A DNA stretch of 38,328 nucleotides from Gammaproteobacteria bacterium (GTDB taxonomy: Bacteria; Pseudomonadota; Gammaproteobacteria; Thiotrichales; Thiotrichaceae), in contig JAHJJD010000053.1 of the NCBI GenBank assembly GCA_018822845.1, positions 1 to 38,328 of the forward strand, written 5' to 3'. Under the pieces are notes generated by a model that had not been told where the DNA came from, did no database searches, and worked only from the letters and a program-made list of their open reading frames with translations. Below are positions 1 to 7,170 of this stretch, in pieces. How positions within the stretch are numbered: the stretch's first letter is position 1; every line of letters begins with the position of its first letter. Made by a program: the position numbers and the translations under genes.

Positions 1-1
1 C

Positions 2-127
2 GGCCTCTGCTACGCACGCGAGGCATTTAAAATACTTCCTGAAACCGCCAACGTGATTAATTTTGAGGACTGGATCAGGAAGGTTCCAGTCCTGGGGCGG
101 GTTCATGAACGTAAAATGGCGGCTTAG
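2..127 (+). CDS. 3' end of an unidentified protein gene (partial)
   Basis: An open frame enters from the left edge and ends with TAG at 125-127. Its 41 visible residues end in KVPVLGRVHERKMAA. The composition is protein-like (charged helix with aromatic residues), but I recognise no family. It overlaps the next gene's start (105) by 23 bp, which suggests the two are translated together. The start and most of the gene lie outside the window. Confidence 0.5.
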   Translation, partial: GLCYAREAFKILPETANVINFEDWIRKVPVLGRVHERKMAA

Positions 128-701
128 TGGCGAAGGTATTGCTGAAGGTTGGACATTTCAATGGGAACCCATTGCTGTATTTTTCGTAACATTTGTGACT
201 TTCATTGAGTTGGACGCTCGGCAAGCAGGAACAACCGATATAAGTTCACCAGGTAAAACTCAACCTCATCCTGCTGATGTCAAGTTATTCAATGATTTTT
301 TAGAACTATTACCTAGTGTTTTAGTTACCGAGCATCTGCATGAATTTGATTTTATTCAGCCATTTAGAGCAGAATACCTTCAACCGATTGATGACTTCAA
401 ATATAAATGGGCAAATGCAGAGCATCGTTTCATTGATCCTGAAGTTGAGGAAAAACGACTTGATCTCTACAATGCCGTAAAGAATTTCTTGTCCATTCTT
501 GCTAAAAATACATCACAAAATAGCAAAGGTTTTCAAGCTGTGCGTCATGATCGTCATGCGGATGATTATGATCCTGAGCGAGAAGCGCGTTATGGGCAAG
601 AAGCAGCAGAAATTAACGATAGTGCGGATTTAGTTTTTGAAAAACACCAAGAATTGGTCAAAACAGGTCGACAGAAACTTCTGATCGAAGCTAACCAATG
701 A
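105..701 (+). CDS. Hypothetical helical protein, probably acquired
   Basis: This encodes about 198 residues with no family I can name. I chose the ATG at 105 because translation from the more upstream 63 start would overlap the preceding gene further. The N-terminus has one short hydrophobic stretch (IAVFFVTFVTFIE, about residues 21-33). The rest looks alpha-helical and charged, with a final helix ELVKTGRQKLL. The DNA is visibly richer in A+T than everything downstream, and codon choice differs (many AAA, GAT, TTT). The last codons overlap the next start by ATGA at 698-701. Overlap on both sides suggests a small operon. Phage or defence-island origin is possible, but nothing in the sequence proves it. 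Confidence 0.6.
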   Translation: MNVKWRLSGEGIAEGWTFQWEPIAVFFVTFVTFIELDARQAGTTDISSPGKTQPHPADVKLFNDFLELLPSVLVTEHLHEFDFIQPFRAEYLQPIDDFKYKWANAEHRFIDPEVEEKRLDLYNAVKNFLSILAKNTSQNSKGFQAVRHDRHADDYDPEREARYGQEAAEINDSADLVFEKHQELVKTGRQKLLIEANQ

Positions 702-1147
702 GCAACCTCGAATTCCACTGGGCTAGACTGGAGAGCCTCTCCGCCCCCCAATTCCACGCCATCACCCTCGCCCGCCAGACCGTGTTCATCGCCGAGCAAC
801 ACATCTGCTGCCCGGACTCTGACGAACACGACACCCATTGCTGGCATCTGACCGCCTTGCATGACGGCAAGGTCGCCGCCTACCTGCGCGTCATCGACCC
901 CGGCGAAAAATACCCCGAACCCGCCATCGGCAGAGTCCTCACCACCCAAGCCTACCGCAGCACTGGCCTCGGCAAGCTCATCATGCAGGTTGCCATCGAC
1001 AAAATCGGCGAACTCTACCCTGGTCAAGCCATCCGCATCAGCGCCCAATCCCACCTCCAGCCCTTCTACGCAAACCTTGGCTTCACCACCGTCGGTGAGG
1101 AATACCTCGAAGAAGGCGTCCCCCACATCGAAATGCTGCGCCGATGA
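698..1147 (+). CDS. ElaA-like GNAT family N-acetyltransferase
   Basis: This 149-residue protein has the length and layout of Escherichia coli ElaA, a GNAT acetyltransferase of unknown substrate. The N-terminal part contains the ElaA-type segment LARQTVFIAEQHICC. The core carries the acetyl-CoA pyrophosphate loop as IGRVLTTQAYRSTGLGKLIM (about residues 86-105). The C-terminal part has AQSHLQPFYANLGFTTVGE followed by EEGVPHIEML, both typical of ElaA. The start ATG overlaps the stop of the preceding AT-rich gene (ATGA). Its own codon use is GC-rich like the rest of the window, so the junction may be recent. It converges on the lipoprotein gene with a 16-bp gap and no obvious terminator. Confidence 0.85.
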   Translation: MSNLEFHWARLESLSAPQFHAITLARQTVFIAEQHICCPDSDEHDTHCWHLTALHDGKVAAYLRVIDPGEKYPEPAIGRVLTTQAYRSTGLGKLIMQVAIDKIGELYPGQAIRISAQSHLQPFYANLGFTTVGEEYLEEGVPHIEMLRR

Positions 1148-1163
1148 CTATTTCCGCCTCGCT

Positions 1164-2036
1164 CTACTGGGCTGTGGCAGGGTAAATCCACCCAGAAATC
1201 AAACCACCTGCCGGATTATTGACACTCTTTTCCGCCACATCCGCCAGATAGTAGCGCCCACCCACGTCAAACAGACGGATTTGGCGGGCGTAACGGCCCG
1301 GATTGCTCCACGGCAGGTTGTTGTAGTTTTGTTCTGCGACAGACACCAAACCGCGCTGTTTATCGACATCCACTACCACGGCTATATGCCCATGCCGCCA
1401 TTTGGGGTCTTCGGGGTTTGGGTAATAGATAAGCAAATCACCGCGTTTAGGTGGGCGTTTGGCAGTGCCATTGATTGAGCGTGCCAGCGGGAATTTGCCA
1501 TTGGTCTGGATATTTTTGCCTTCCGTCAGGTACAGAATCTCATGTGCGCTGTCCACATCGCCAAAGGTAATGCCAAGGTTGCTCATCCACCAGCGGCGGG
1601 CGTATTCCACACATTGGTAGGTCAGGCCGATATAGTGCAACTGCGGGTCAGCAGGCGGCTTTTCATGCAGCGATACCGCTTTGGTGCGCAAATCCATGAA
1701 GGAAAACTCTGAACGCGCGCAGGTTGATTGGCAGTTGGAATAGCCTTGCACCCCGTCTGCCGTACCCAGCAACTTGCCCGCCGGAGTGACGCACTGGCTG
1801 GAACAGGATTGTTGTGCCTGCTGGTAAGCTTGTTTTTGCTCTGCTGCGGGTAAGGGGGCCGGTTTCGCCAACAAGCCGTAACCATCGGTATTGGGCAAGG
1901 CCGCTGCCAATGCTGCCGGGTAAGCCGACGATGCTGCATTCGGGGCAGCAATATTGTCGAGGGAGGCGCAACCGCTGGCCAGCAAGGCAATGCTGAAAGC
2001 CAAAGTCCGCAACGCAAGGGGTAATCTCAGCTTCAT
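1164..2036 (-). CDS. CHAP-domain lipoprotein, glutathionylspermidine-amidase-like
   Basis: A signal peptide ends in the lipobox LLASGCAS, so the mature protein should be an outer- or inner-membrane lipoprotein. After a low-complexity Ala/Gln-rich spacer with four cysteines (SCSSQC, SNCQSTC), a CHAP (NlpC/P60-like) amidase domain follows. Its likely nucleophile is the Cys in YQCVEYARRWW, and the likely His is in WRHGHIAVVVDV. This pair strongly resembles the amidase domain of glutathionylspermidine synthetase/amidase. The substrate could be a glutathionylspermidine-like amide or a peptidoglycan peptide; the sequence does not decide. The ATG at 2036 is preferred over the TTG at 2039 because AGGA lies 7 nt upstream of it. 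The gene is read away from the MerR gene. Confidence 0.8.
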   Translation of the reverse strand: MKLRLPLALRTLAFSIALLASGCASLDNIAAPNAASSAYPAALAAALPNTDGYGLLAKPAPLPAAEQKQAYQQAQQSCSSQCVTPAGKLLGTADGVQGYSNCQSTCARSEFSFMDLRTKAVSLHEKPPADPQLHYIGLTYQCVEYARRWWMSNLGITFGDVDSAHEILYLTEGKNIQTNGKFPLARSINGTAKRPPKRGDLLIYYPNPEDPKWRHGHIAVVVDVDKQRGLVSVAEQNYNNLPWSNPGRYARQIRLFDVGGRYYLADVAEKSVNNPAGGLISGWIYPATAQ

Positions 2037-2156
2037 CAAATCATCCTGTTGTTATTCCAAAGGGGGATAAAGAAACGCTAATCTGCAATTCACCTGTTCA
2101 ATTGCCAGTATATTCCACAGGTTGTCTTCAGCATAACAACACAAAACGTCATGTAT

Positions 2157-2185
2157 TTGACGTTAACGTTAACCTCTTCTAGCAT
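2157..2185 (+). promoter_or_regulatory. LiuR-type palindromic operator overlapping the fad operon promoter
   Basis: Positions 2157-2172 read TTGACGTTAACGTTAA, a 16-bp near-perfect palindrome (one mismatched pair) centred on GTTAAC. It includes a good -35 (TTGACG, 2157-2162). A -10-like TAGCAT lies at 2180-2185 after a 17-bp spacer. The site sits just upstream of the MerR-family gene and resembles, as I recall them, the ACGT-containing palindromes bound by LiuR regulators. Spacing of 17 bp rather than the 19 bp of classical MerR activation sites suggests repression and autoregulation. Confidence 0.6.
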
Positions 2186-2203
2186 CATGCGAAAGGAGTG
2201 ACT

Positions 2204-2611
2204 ATGGAGCAGAAACTTTGGAGCATCTCCGAACTGGCAGATGAATGTGGCGTCACTACCCGCACCATCCGGTTTTACGAAGACAAGGGGCTACTCCAGC
2301 CCCAACGGGCAGGTAGCAATCGTGTTTACAACTACAAAGATAAAGCACGGTTAATTCTAATCCTGCGTGGCAAGCGGCTCGGTTTCTCGCTGGAAGACAT
2401 CGGCGAATTTCTCGCCCTCTACCATGCCGAATGCGACCCTGCCCACGCCAGCCAGTTGCAATACCTGCTGGACAAGATACAGGCAAAGGTCAAGCTGCTA
2501 CGCCAGCAACAGGAAGATCTGGCACTCACCCTGCAAGAACTGACCCGCATTGAAACGGAATGCTTATCCCATTTGAAACTGCCCAACTCCGAAGAACCCC
2601 TCACCCCCTAG
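2204..2611 (+). CDS. MerR-family regulator, LiuR-like
   Basis: This 135-residue regulator probably senses an acyl-CoA catabolite and controls the degradation genes behind it. The N-terminal winged helix (WSISELADECGVTTRTIRFY, about residues 6-25) and wing (NRVYNYKDKARL) are classical MerR. A C-terminal coiled-coil dimerisation helix follows from about residue 80. The ATG at 2204 is used instead of the GTG at 2198 because GGAG (2195-2198) is then 5 nt upstream. LiuR proteins control branched-chain amino acid and fatty acid degradation in proteobacteria, which fits the thiolase, dehydrogenase/hydratase and fadD downstream. The last codons and the TAG stop lie inside a palindromic repeat, so the C-terminus may have been rewritten. 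Confidence 0.8.
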   Translation: MEQKLWSISELADECGVTTRTIRFYEDKGLLQPQRAGSNRVYNYKDKARLILILRGKRLGFSLEDIGEFLALYHAECDPAHASQLQYLLDKIQAKVKLLRQQQEDLALTLQELTRIETECLSHLKLPNSEEPLTP

Positions 2612-2701
2612 CCCCCTCTCCCTCAAGGGGCGAGGGGGAACAAGAGAAGATTCTGTCTCTTGGCCCCTCTCCCCTTGAGGGAGAGGGGTTGGGGTGAGGG
2701 G
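2597..2701. repeat. GC-rich inverted repeat containing the merR stop codon
   Basis: Two roughly 40-bp arms (2597-2637 and 2664-2701) are reverse complements with few mismatches. Both contain CCTCTCCC and a CTTGAGG or CTCAAGG turn, so each arm is itself a small hairpin. A 26-bp spacer separates them. The left arm supplies the final residues and TAG stop of the MerR regulator. The whole element fills the gap before the thiolase gene. The transcript could fold into a strong stem between the first and second genes of the operon. Confidence 0.85.
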
Positions 2702-2726
2702 TACAAACACCACTAGGAGGAGTCTC

Positions 2727-3851
2727 ATGAAGAGCGTAGTAATCGCCGGATACACCCGCACCCCGTTCACCCTCGCCAACAAGGGCGAATTCGTCAAAAT
2801 CCGCCCCGACGACTTGGCGACCGCAGCCGTCCTCGGTCTGCTGACCAAAACCGGCGTCGATGGCGCTGAAATCGAAGACCTGATCCTCGGTTGCGCCTTT
2901 CCCGAAGCCGAACAAGGTTTCAATATGGCGCGGCTGGTGGTGCTGATGGCAGGCTTGCCGCAAGCTGTCGGCGGCGTCACCGTCAACCGCTTCTGCGGCT
3001 CCTCGATGCAAGCTATCCACCAGGCGGCTGGCGCAATCCAGATGAATGCCGGAAACGCCTTCATCTGCGCCGGGGTGGAATCCATGACCCGCATCCCCAT
3101 GACCGGTTTCAACCCCTCGCCCAATCCGCACCTGTATGAAAAGCTGCCCGAAGCCTACATCAGCATGGGGCAAACTGCCGAAAACGTGGCGAAACAATAC
3201 GCCATTCCGCGTGCGGAACAGGAAGCCTTCGCTGTTGCCAGCCAGCAAAAAGCCGCAGCAGCCCAACGTGACGGCAAACTGGCGGATGAAATCATCATGG
3301 TCGGTGCCGTCAAACAGGATGGCTGCCTGCGCCCCGACACCACCATCGCAATACTGGCAGGGTTGAAACCCGCTTTTGACGCCAACGGCACGGTTACGGC
3401 AGGCACAGCTTCCCCGCTCACTGATGGCGCATCCGCCACCCTGGTATGCAGCGAGGAATTCGCCACCGCGCACGGCTTGCCGATTCTCGCCCGCATCCGC
3501 AGCATCGCCATTTCCGGTTGCGCCCCCGAAACCATGGGGCTGGGGCCGATCGTTTCCAGCCAGAAAGCTTTACAACGTGCCCGGCTGAGTGTCGTCGACC
3601 TCGACATCATCGAACTCAACGAGGCATTTGCCTCCCAATCCATCGCCTGCATCCGTGATCTCGGTCTGGATGAAAGCAAGGTCAACCTCGACGGCGGAGC
3701 CATTGCCCTCGGCCATCCACTCGGTGCCACTGGCGCACGTATCACCGGCAAAGCCGCATCCCTGCTCAAGCGCGAAGGCAAGCAATTCGCTCTTGCTACC
3801 CAGTGCATCGGCGGTGGGCAAGGCATCGCAACCATACTGGAGGCCGTGTGA
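2727..3851 (+). CDS. Acetyl-CoA C-acyltransferase (thiolase, FadA type)
   Basis: Thiolytic cleavage of 3-ketoacyl-CoA is the likely reaction, the last step of beta-oxidation. The acyl-accepting cysteine is Cys90 in NRFCGSSMQA. The second catalytic pair is the His in GGAIALGHPLGATGAR and the Cys in ATQCIGGGQG, so both active-site blocks are intact. At 374 residues it is slightly short for the family (about 390). The ATG at 2727 follows AGGAGG at 2715-2720. It overlaps the next gene by one base (TGATG), a classic alpha/beta beta-oxidation pairing with the fused dehydrogenase/hydratase. A biosynthetic acetyl-CoA acetyltransferase role is less likely given the neighbours. Confidence 0.9.
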   Translation: MKSVVIAGYTRTPFTLANKGEFVKIRPDDLATAAVLGLLTKTGVDGAEIEDLILGCAFPEAEQGFNMARLVVLMAGLPQAVGGVTVNRFCGSSMQAIHQAAGAIQMNAGNAFICAGVESMTRIPMTGFNPSPNPHLYEKLPEAYISMGQTAENVAKQYAIPRAEQEAFAVASQQKAAAAQRDGKLADEIIMVGAVKQDGCLRPDTTIAILAGLKPAFDANGTVTAGTASPLTDGASATLVCSEEFATAHGLPILARIRSIAISGCAPETMGLGPIVSSQKALQRARLSVVDLDIIELNEAFASQSIACIRDLGLDESKVNLDGGAIALGHPLGATGARITGKAASLLKREGKQFALATQCIGGGQGIATILEAV

Positions 3852-6283
3852 TGGACATCCGTAAAGTTGCCGTCATCGGCGCAGGCGTGATGGGCGCAGG
3901 CATTGCCGCCCACATCGCCAACGCCGGAACCCCCGTGATGCTGCTCGACATCGTGCCGGAAGGTGCTACCGACCGCAGCCAAATTGCCCAAACCGCCCTC
4001 GACAAGCTACTCAAGGCCGACCCGGCACCGTTCATGCACAAGAAGAACGCCCGCCTCGTCACCCCCGGTAACATCGAAGACGACTTGGCGCAACTCGCCG
4101 AATGCGACTGGATCATCGAAGCCATCGTCGAACGCCTCGCCATCAAGCAAGACCTGTACCGCAAGCTGGCAACGGTGCGCAAAGCGGACGCGATCATTTC
4201 TTCCAACACGTCCTCCATCCCGCTGCACGAACTGGTGGCAGGCTTGCCGGAAGAGTTCGCCGCACACTTCATGATCACCCATTTCTTCAACCAGCCGCGT
4301 TACATGCGCCTGCTGGAAATCGTCACCAGCCCGCAAACCGATCAGGATGCTGCCGCCAAAATCCGCACTTTTGCCGACATGAAACTGGGCAAGGGCGTGG
4401 TGGATTGCAAGGATACACCGGGATTCATCGCCAACCGTATCGGTATTTTCTGGATACAGACCGCGATTCAAGAAGCCATCGACATGGGGCTGACGGTGGA
4501 AGAAGCCGATGCTGTGGTTGGCAGGCCGATGGGTATTCCCAAAACCGGCGTGTTCGGCCTTTCCGATCTGGTGGGCATCGACCTGATGCCGCACCTGATG
4601 CGCAGCATGAACCGCAGTTTGCCAGTGGGTGACGCCTTGCTGGAAAAGGCCACGATTCCGCCACTGATCCAGAAGATGATCGACGAAGGCTATACCGGGC
4701 GCAAAGGCAAAGGTGGTTTCTACCGCCTCAATACCGCAGGCGGTGGCAAGGTGAAAGAATCCATCGACCTGCAAACGGGCGACTACAGCCCCACCCAACC
4801 CGCCAAACTGGCAAGTGTGAAAGCGGCGAAAGAGGGTGGTTTACAGGCTTTGGTTTCTCATCCCGACAAGGGCGGGCAGTATGCGTGGCGGGTGCTGTCG
4901 CAAACCTTGCGCTATGCCGCTGCGCTGGTGCCAGAAATCGCTGACGACATTTGCGCCGTCAACACTGCGATGAAATTGGGGTACAACTGGAAATTTGGGC
5001 CGTTTGAGCTGATTGACCAATTGGGGGCGGAGGATTTTGCCAAGCGGTTGGCGGCTGACGCCGTTCCCCCCATCCCCAGCCCTTCCCCCGCAAGGGGGGA
5101 AGGGAGCGAAGAGGTTCGTGGAAATAGCGTCTTGTCCCCTCCACCCCTTGCGGGGGGAGGGTTAGGGAGGGGGGGGATTCCCCCTCTGCTGGAAAAAGCA
5201 CGTGCCCACGGTTTCTACCGGCACGACGCAGGCGAAACCCTCTACCTGCAACCCGACGGCTCGTACATCCCATTACAACGCCCCCCCGGCGTACTGCTGC
5301 TCGCCGACCTCAAACGCCACGCCGAACCGCTCTTGGAAAACGATGCTGCCAGCCTGTGGGACATCGGCGATGGCGTAGCCTGCCTCGAATTCCACAGCAA
5401 GATGAATTCCCTCGACCCGCTGATTCTGGAAATAATTGAGGAAAGCGTCGAGTTCATCCCGCACCACCACAAAGCGCTGGTCATTTACAACGAAGGCAGC
5501 AATTTCTCCGCTGGTGCCAACCTCGGCTTGTTGATGTTCGCCGCCAAACTCGGTGGTTGGGATGAGGTCGACAAAATGGTCAGTGGTGGCCAGCAAGCCT
5601 ACAAAAAGCTCAAATATGCCCCCTTCCCGGTAGTGGGCGCACCCTTTGGATTGGCGCTGGGCGGTGGCTGCGAAATCCTGCTGCACTGCGATGCCCTGCA
5701 AGCCCACGCTGAAACCTACGTCGGGCTGGTCGAAACCGGCGTCGGCCTGATTCCCGGCTGGGGTGGCTGCAAGGAAATGCTGCACCGCTGGAGTACCAAC
5801 CCCAGAATGCCACGCGGCCCGTTACCGCCTGTGCTGAAATGCTTTGAAATCATCAGCGTGGCGACGGTGGCGAAATCCGCATTTGAAGCCAAAGACTATC
5901 TGTTCCTGCGTCCTACGGATGGCATCAGCATGAACCGCGACCGCCTGCTGGCTGATGCCAAAGCACGGGCGCTCTCCATGATTGAAGGCTACCAGCCGCC
6001 TGAGCCACCCGTGTTCCACTTGCCCGGCGCGACCGCGAAAGTGGCAATGGAAATGGCTGTCAACGACTTCCTCGCCCAAGGCAAGGCCACGCCTTACGAC
6101 GCCGTAATTGCGCAAACATTGGCAACCGTCCTCAGTGGCGGCGACACTGACATGACCGAAACCCTGAGCGAAGACGACCTGTTGGCGCTGGAATACGCGC
6201 AATTCACCCAACTGGTACGTAAAGCGGAAACACTGGCGCGAGTCAGTCACATGCTCGAAACCGGCAAACCGTTGAGGAACTGA
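3851..6283 (+). CDS. 3-hydroxyacyl-CoA dehydrogenase / enoyl-CoA hydratase fusion
   Basis: This 810-residue bifunctional enzyme has the reverse order to E. coli FadB: dehydrogenase first, hydratase second. The NAD-binding loop is VIGAGVMGAGIAAHIANAG (residues 8-26). The dehydrogenase catalytic His is in ITHFFNQPRYMRLLEIV. The hydratase half shows the oxyanion/Glu block ALGGGCEILLH and the second Glu in VGLVETGVGLIPGWGG, so both activities look intact. Translation is coupled to the thiolase (TGATG). Residues about 405-443 are encoded by a GC-rich palindromic repeat and read as a Pro/Gly-rich linker (VPPIPSPSPARGEGS and following) that has no place in the family fold. The insertion lies in the dehydrogenase C-terminal region and keeps frame. 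Confidence 0.92.
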   Translation: MDIRKVAVIGAGVMGAGIAAHIANAGTPVMLLDIVPEGATDRSQIAQTALDKLLKADPAPFMHKKNARLVTPGNIEDDLAQLAECDWIIEAIVERLAIKQDLYRKLATVRKADAIISSNTSSIPLHELVAGLPEEFAAHFMITHFFNQPRYMRLLEIVTSPQTDQDAAAKIRTFADMKLGKGVVDCKDTPGFIANRIGIFWIQTAIQEAIDMGLTVEEADAVVGRPMGIPKTGVFGLSDLVGIDLMPHLMRSMNRSLPVGDALLEKATIPPLIQKMIDEGYTGRKGKGGFYRLNTAGGGKVKESIDLQTGDYSPTQPAKLASVKAAKEGGLQALVSHPDKGGQYAWRVLSQTLRYAAALVPEIADDICAVNTAMKLGYNWKFGPFELIDQLGAEDFAKRLAADAVPPIPSPSPARGEGSEEVRGNSVLSPPPLAGGGLGRGGIPPLLEKARAHGFYRHDAGETLYLQPDGSYIPLQRPPGVLLLADLKRHAEPLLENDAASLWDIGDGVACLEFHSKMNSLDPLILEIIEESVEFIPHHHKALVIYNEGSNFSAGANLGLLMFAAKLGGWDEVDKMVSGGQQAYKKLKYAPFPVVGAPFGLALGGGCEILLHCDALQAHAETYVGLVETGVGLIPGWGGCKEMLHRWSTNPRMPRGPLPPVLKCFEIISVATVAKSAFEAKDYLFLRPTDGISMNRDRLLADAKARALSMIEGYQPPEPPVFHLPGATAKVAMEMAVNDFLAQGKATPYDAVIAQTLATVLSGGDTDMTETLSEDDLLALEYAQFTQLVRKAETLARVSHMLETGKPLRN
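5065..5178. repeat. GC-rich inverted repeat inserted in frame in the dehydrogenase/hydratase gene
   Basis: The arms at about 5065-5105 and 5136-5178 are reverse complements with some mismatches, each with a CCCGCAAGGGG-like turn. The element adds about 38 codons without a stop or frameshift. It is the same repeat type as at 2597-2701, in a different sequence variant. Confidence 0.8.
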
Positions 6284-6285
6284 AC

Positions 6286-7107
6286 ATGAATACCTTACGC
6301 GACAAAACCCTGTTCATCACTGGTGGCAGTCGCGGTATCGGCTTGGCAATTGCCCTGAAAGCAGCCAGCGAAGGTGCCAACATCGTGATTGCAGCCAAAA
6401 CCACTGAGCCGCACCCACAGCTTCCCGGCACGATTTACACCGCTGCCGCCGCAATTGAAGCTGCCGGAGGTAAAGCCCTGCCACTGCAAGTCGACATTCG
6501 CGACGAAGCGCAAATCGACAGCGCAGTGGAGCAGACGGTCGCCACATTCGGTGGCATCGACATCCTGATCAACAACGCCAGCGCCATCAGCCTGACGCCC
6601 ACGCTGGAAACCCCGCTGAAACGCTACGACCTGATGCAGCAAGTCAATGCACGCGGCACCTTCGCCGTGTCGCAAGCCTGCTTGCCGGTGCTGCTGACGG
6701 CAGATAACCCACACATCCTCAACCTTTCCCCGCCGCTTTCGCTGCACCCCAAGTGGTTCAAGAATCACCTGGCCTACACCCTGGCGAAATACGGCATGAG
6801 CATGTGCGTACTGGGGATGGCGGAAGAGTTCCGTGGGCGTATCGCCGTCAATGCGCTGTGGCCACGCACCGTGATCCTCACCGCCGCCATCCAGATGCTG
6901 GGTGGCAGGGTGAAACCGGAAATGTGCCGCAAGCCAGAGATCGTGGCCGATGCTGCTTGCCTGATCCTCAAGCAGGATGCGCAGCAACACACGGGCAATT
7001 TCTACATTGACGAGGATGTGCTGGCGGCAGCAGGCGTCAATGATCTTGAGCAATATGCGGTCAGCCCTGGATCACCCTTACTCACTGATTTGTTTCTGGA
7101 TACCTGA
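6286..7107 (+). CDS. Short-chain dehydrogenase, HSDL2-like
   Basis: This 273-residue SDR oxidoreductase shows the cofactor loop TGGSRGIG (about residues 12-19) and the structural NNAS motif. The catalytic Tyr/Lys pair is in HLAYTLAKYGMS. The segment NALWPRTVI and the long specificity loop after ALPL are typical of hydroxysteroid dehydrogenase-like 2 proteins. These belong to peroxisomal or bacterial lipid metabolism and have poorly defined substrates. The ATG at 6286 is 2 bp after the stop of the dehydrogenase/hydratase, so it is in the operon. A role in side-chain or unusual acyl-CoA oxidation is an inference from context. Confidence 0.85.
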   Translation: MNTLRDKTLFITGGSRGIGLAIALKAASEGANIVIAAKTTEPHPQLPGTIYTAAAAIEAAGGKALPLQVDIRDEAQIDSAVEQTVATFGGIDILINNASAISLTPTLETPLKRYDLMQQVNARGTFAVSQACLPVLLTADNPHILNLSPPLSLHPKWFKNHLAYTLAKYGMSMCVLGMAEEFRGRIAVNALWPRTVILTAAIQMLGGRVKPEMCRKPEIVADAACLILKQDAQQHTGNFYIDEDVLAAAGVNDLEQYAVSPGSPLLTDLFLDT

Positions 7108-7170
7108 GTGAGGGCAGATTAAGATGGCATGAATAACAACGCCCTGTTGCAACAGGCAAAGGAGGAGGAA

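Noticed and set aside
2601-3473. Long minus-strand open frame of 290 codons across the thiolase
   Set aside because: It is antisense to a thiolase with complete catalytic motifs, starts in no promoter context and contains repeat-derived Pro/Ser/Arg runs.
3155-3991. Minus-strand open frame of 278 codons over the thiolase/dehydrogenase junction
   Set aside because: It is the antisense shadow of two strongly conserved genes, caused by GC-rich codon bias, with no recognisable protein features.
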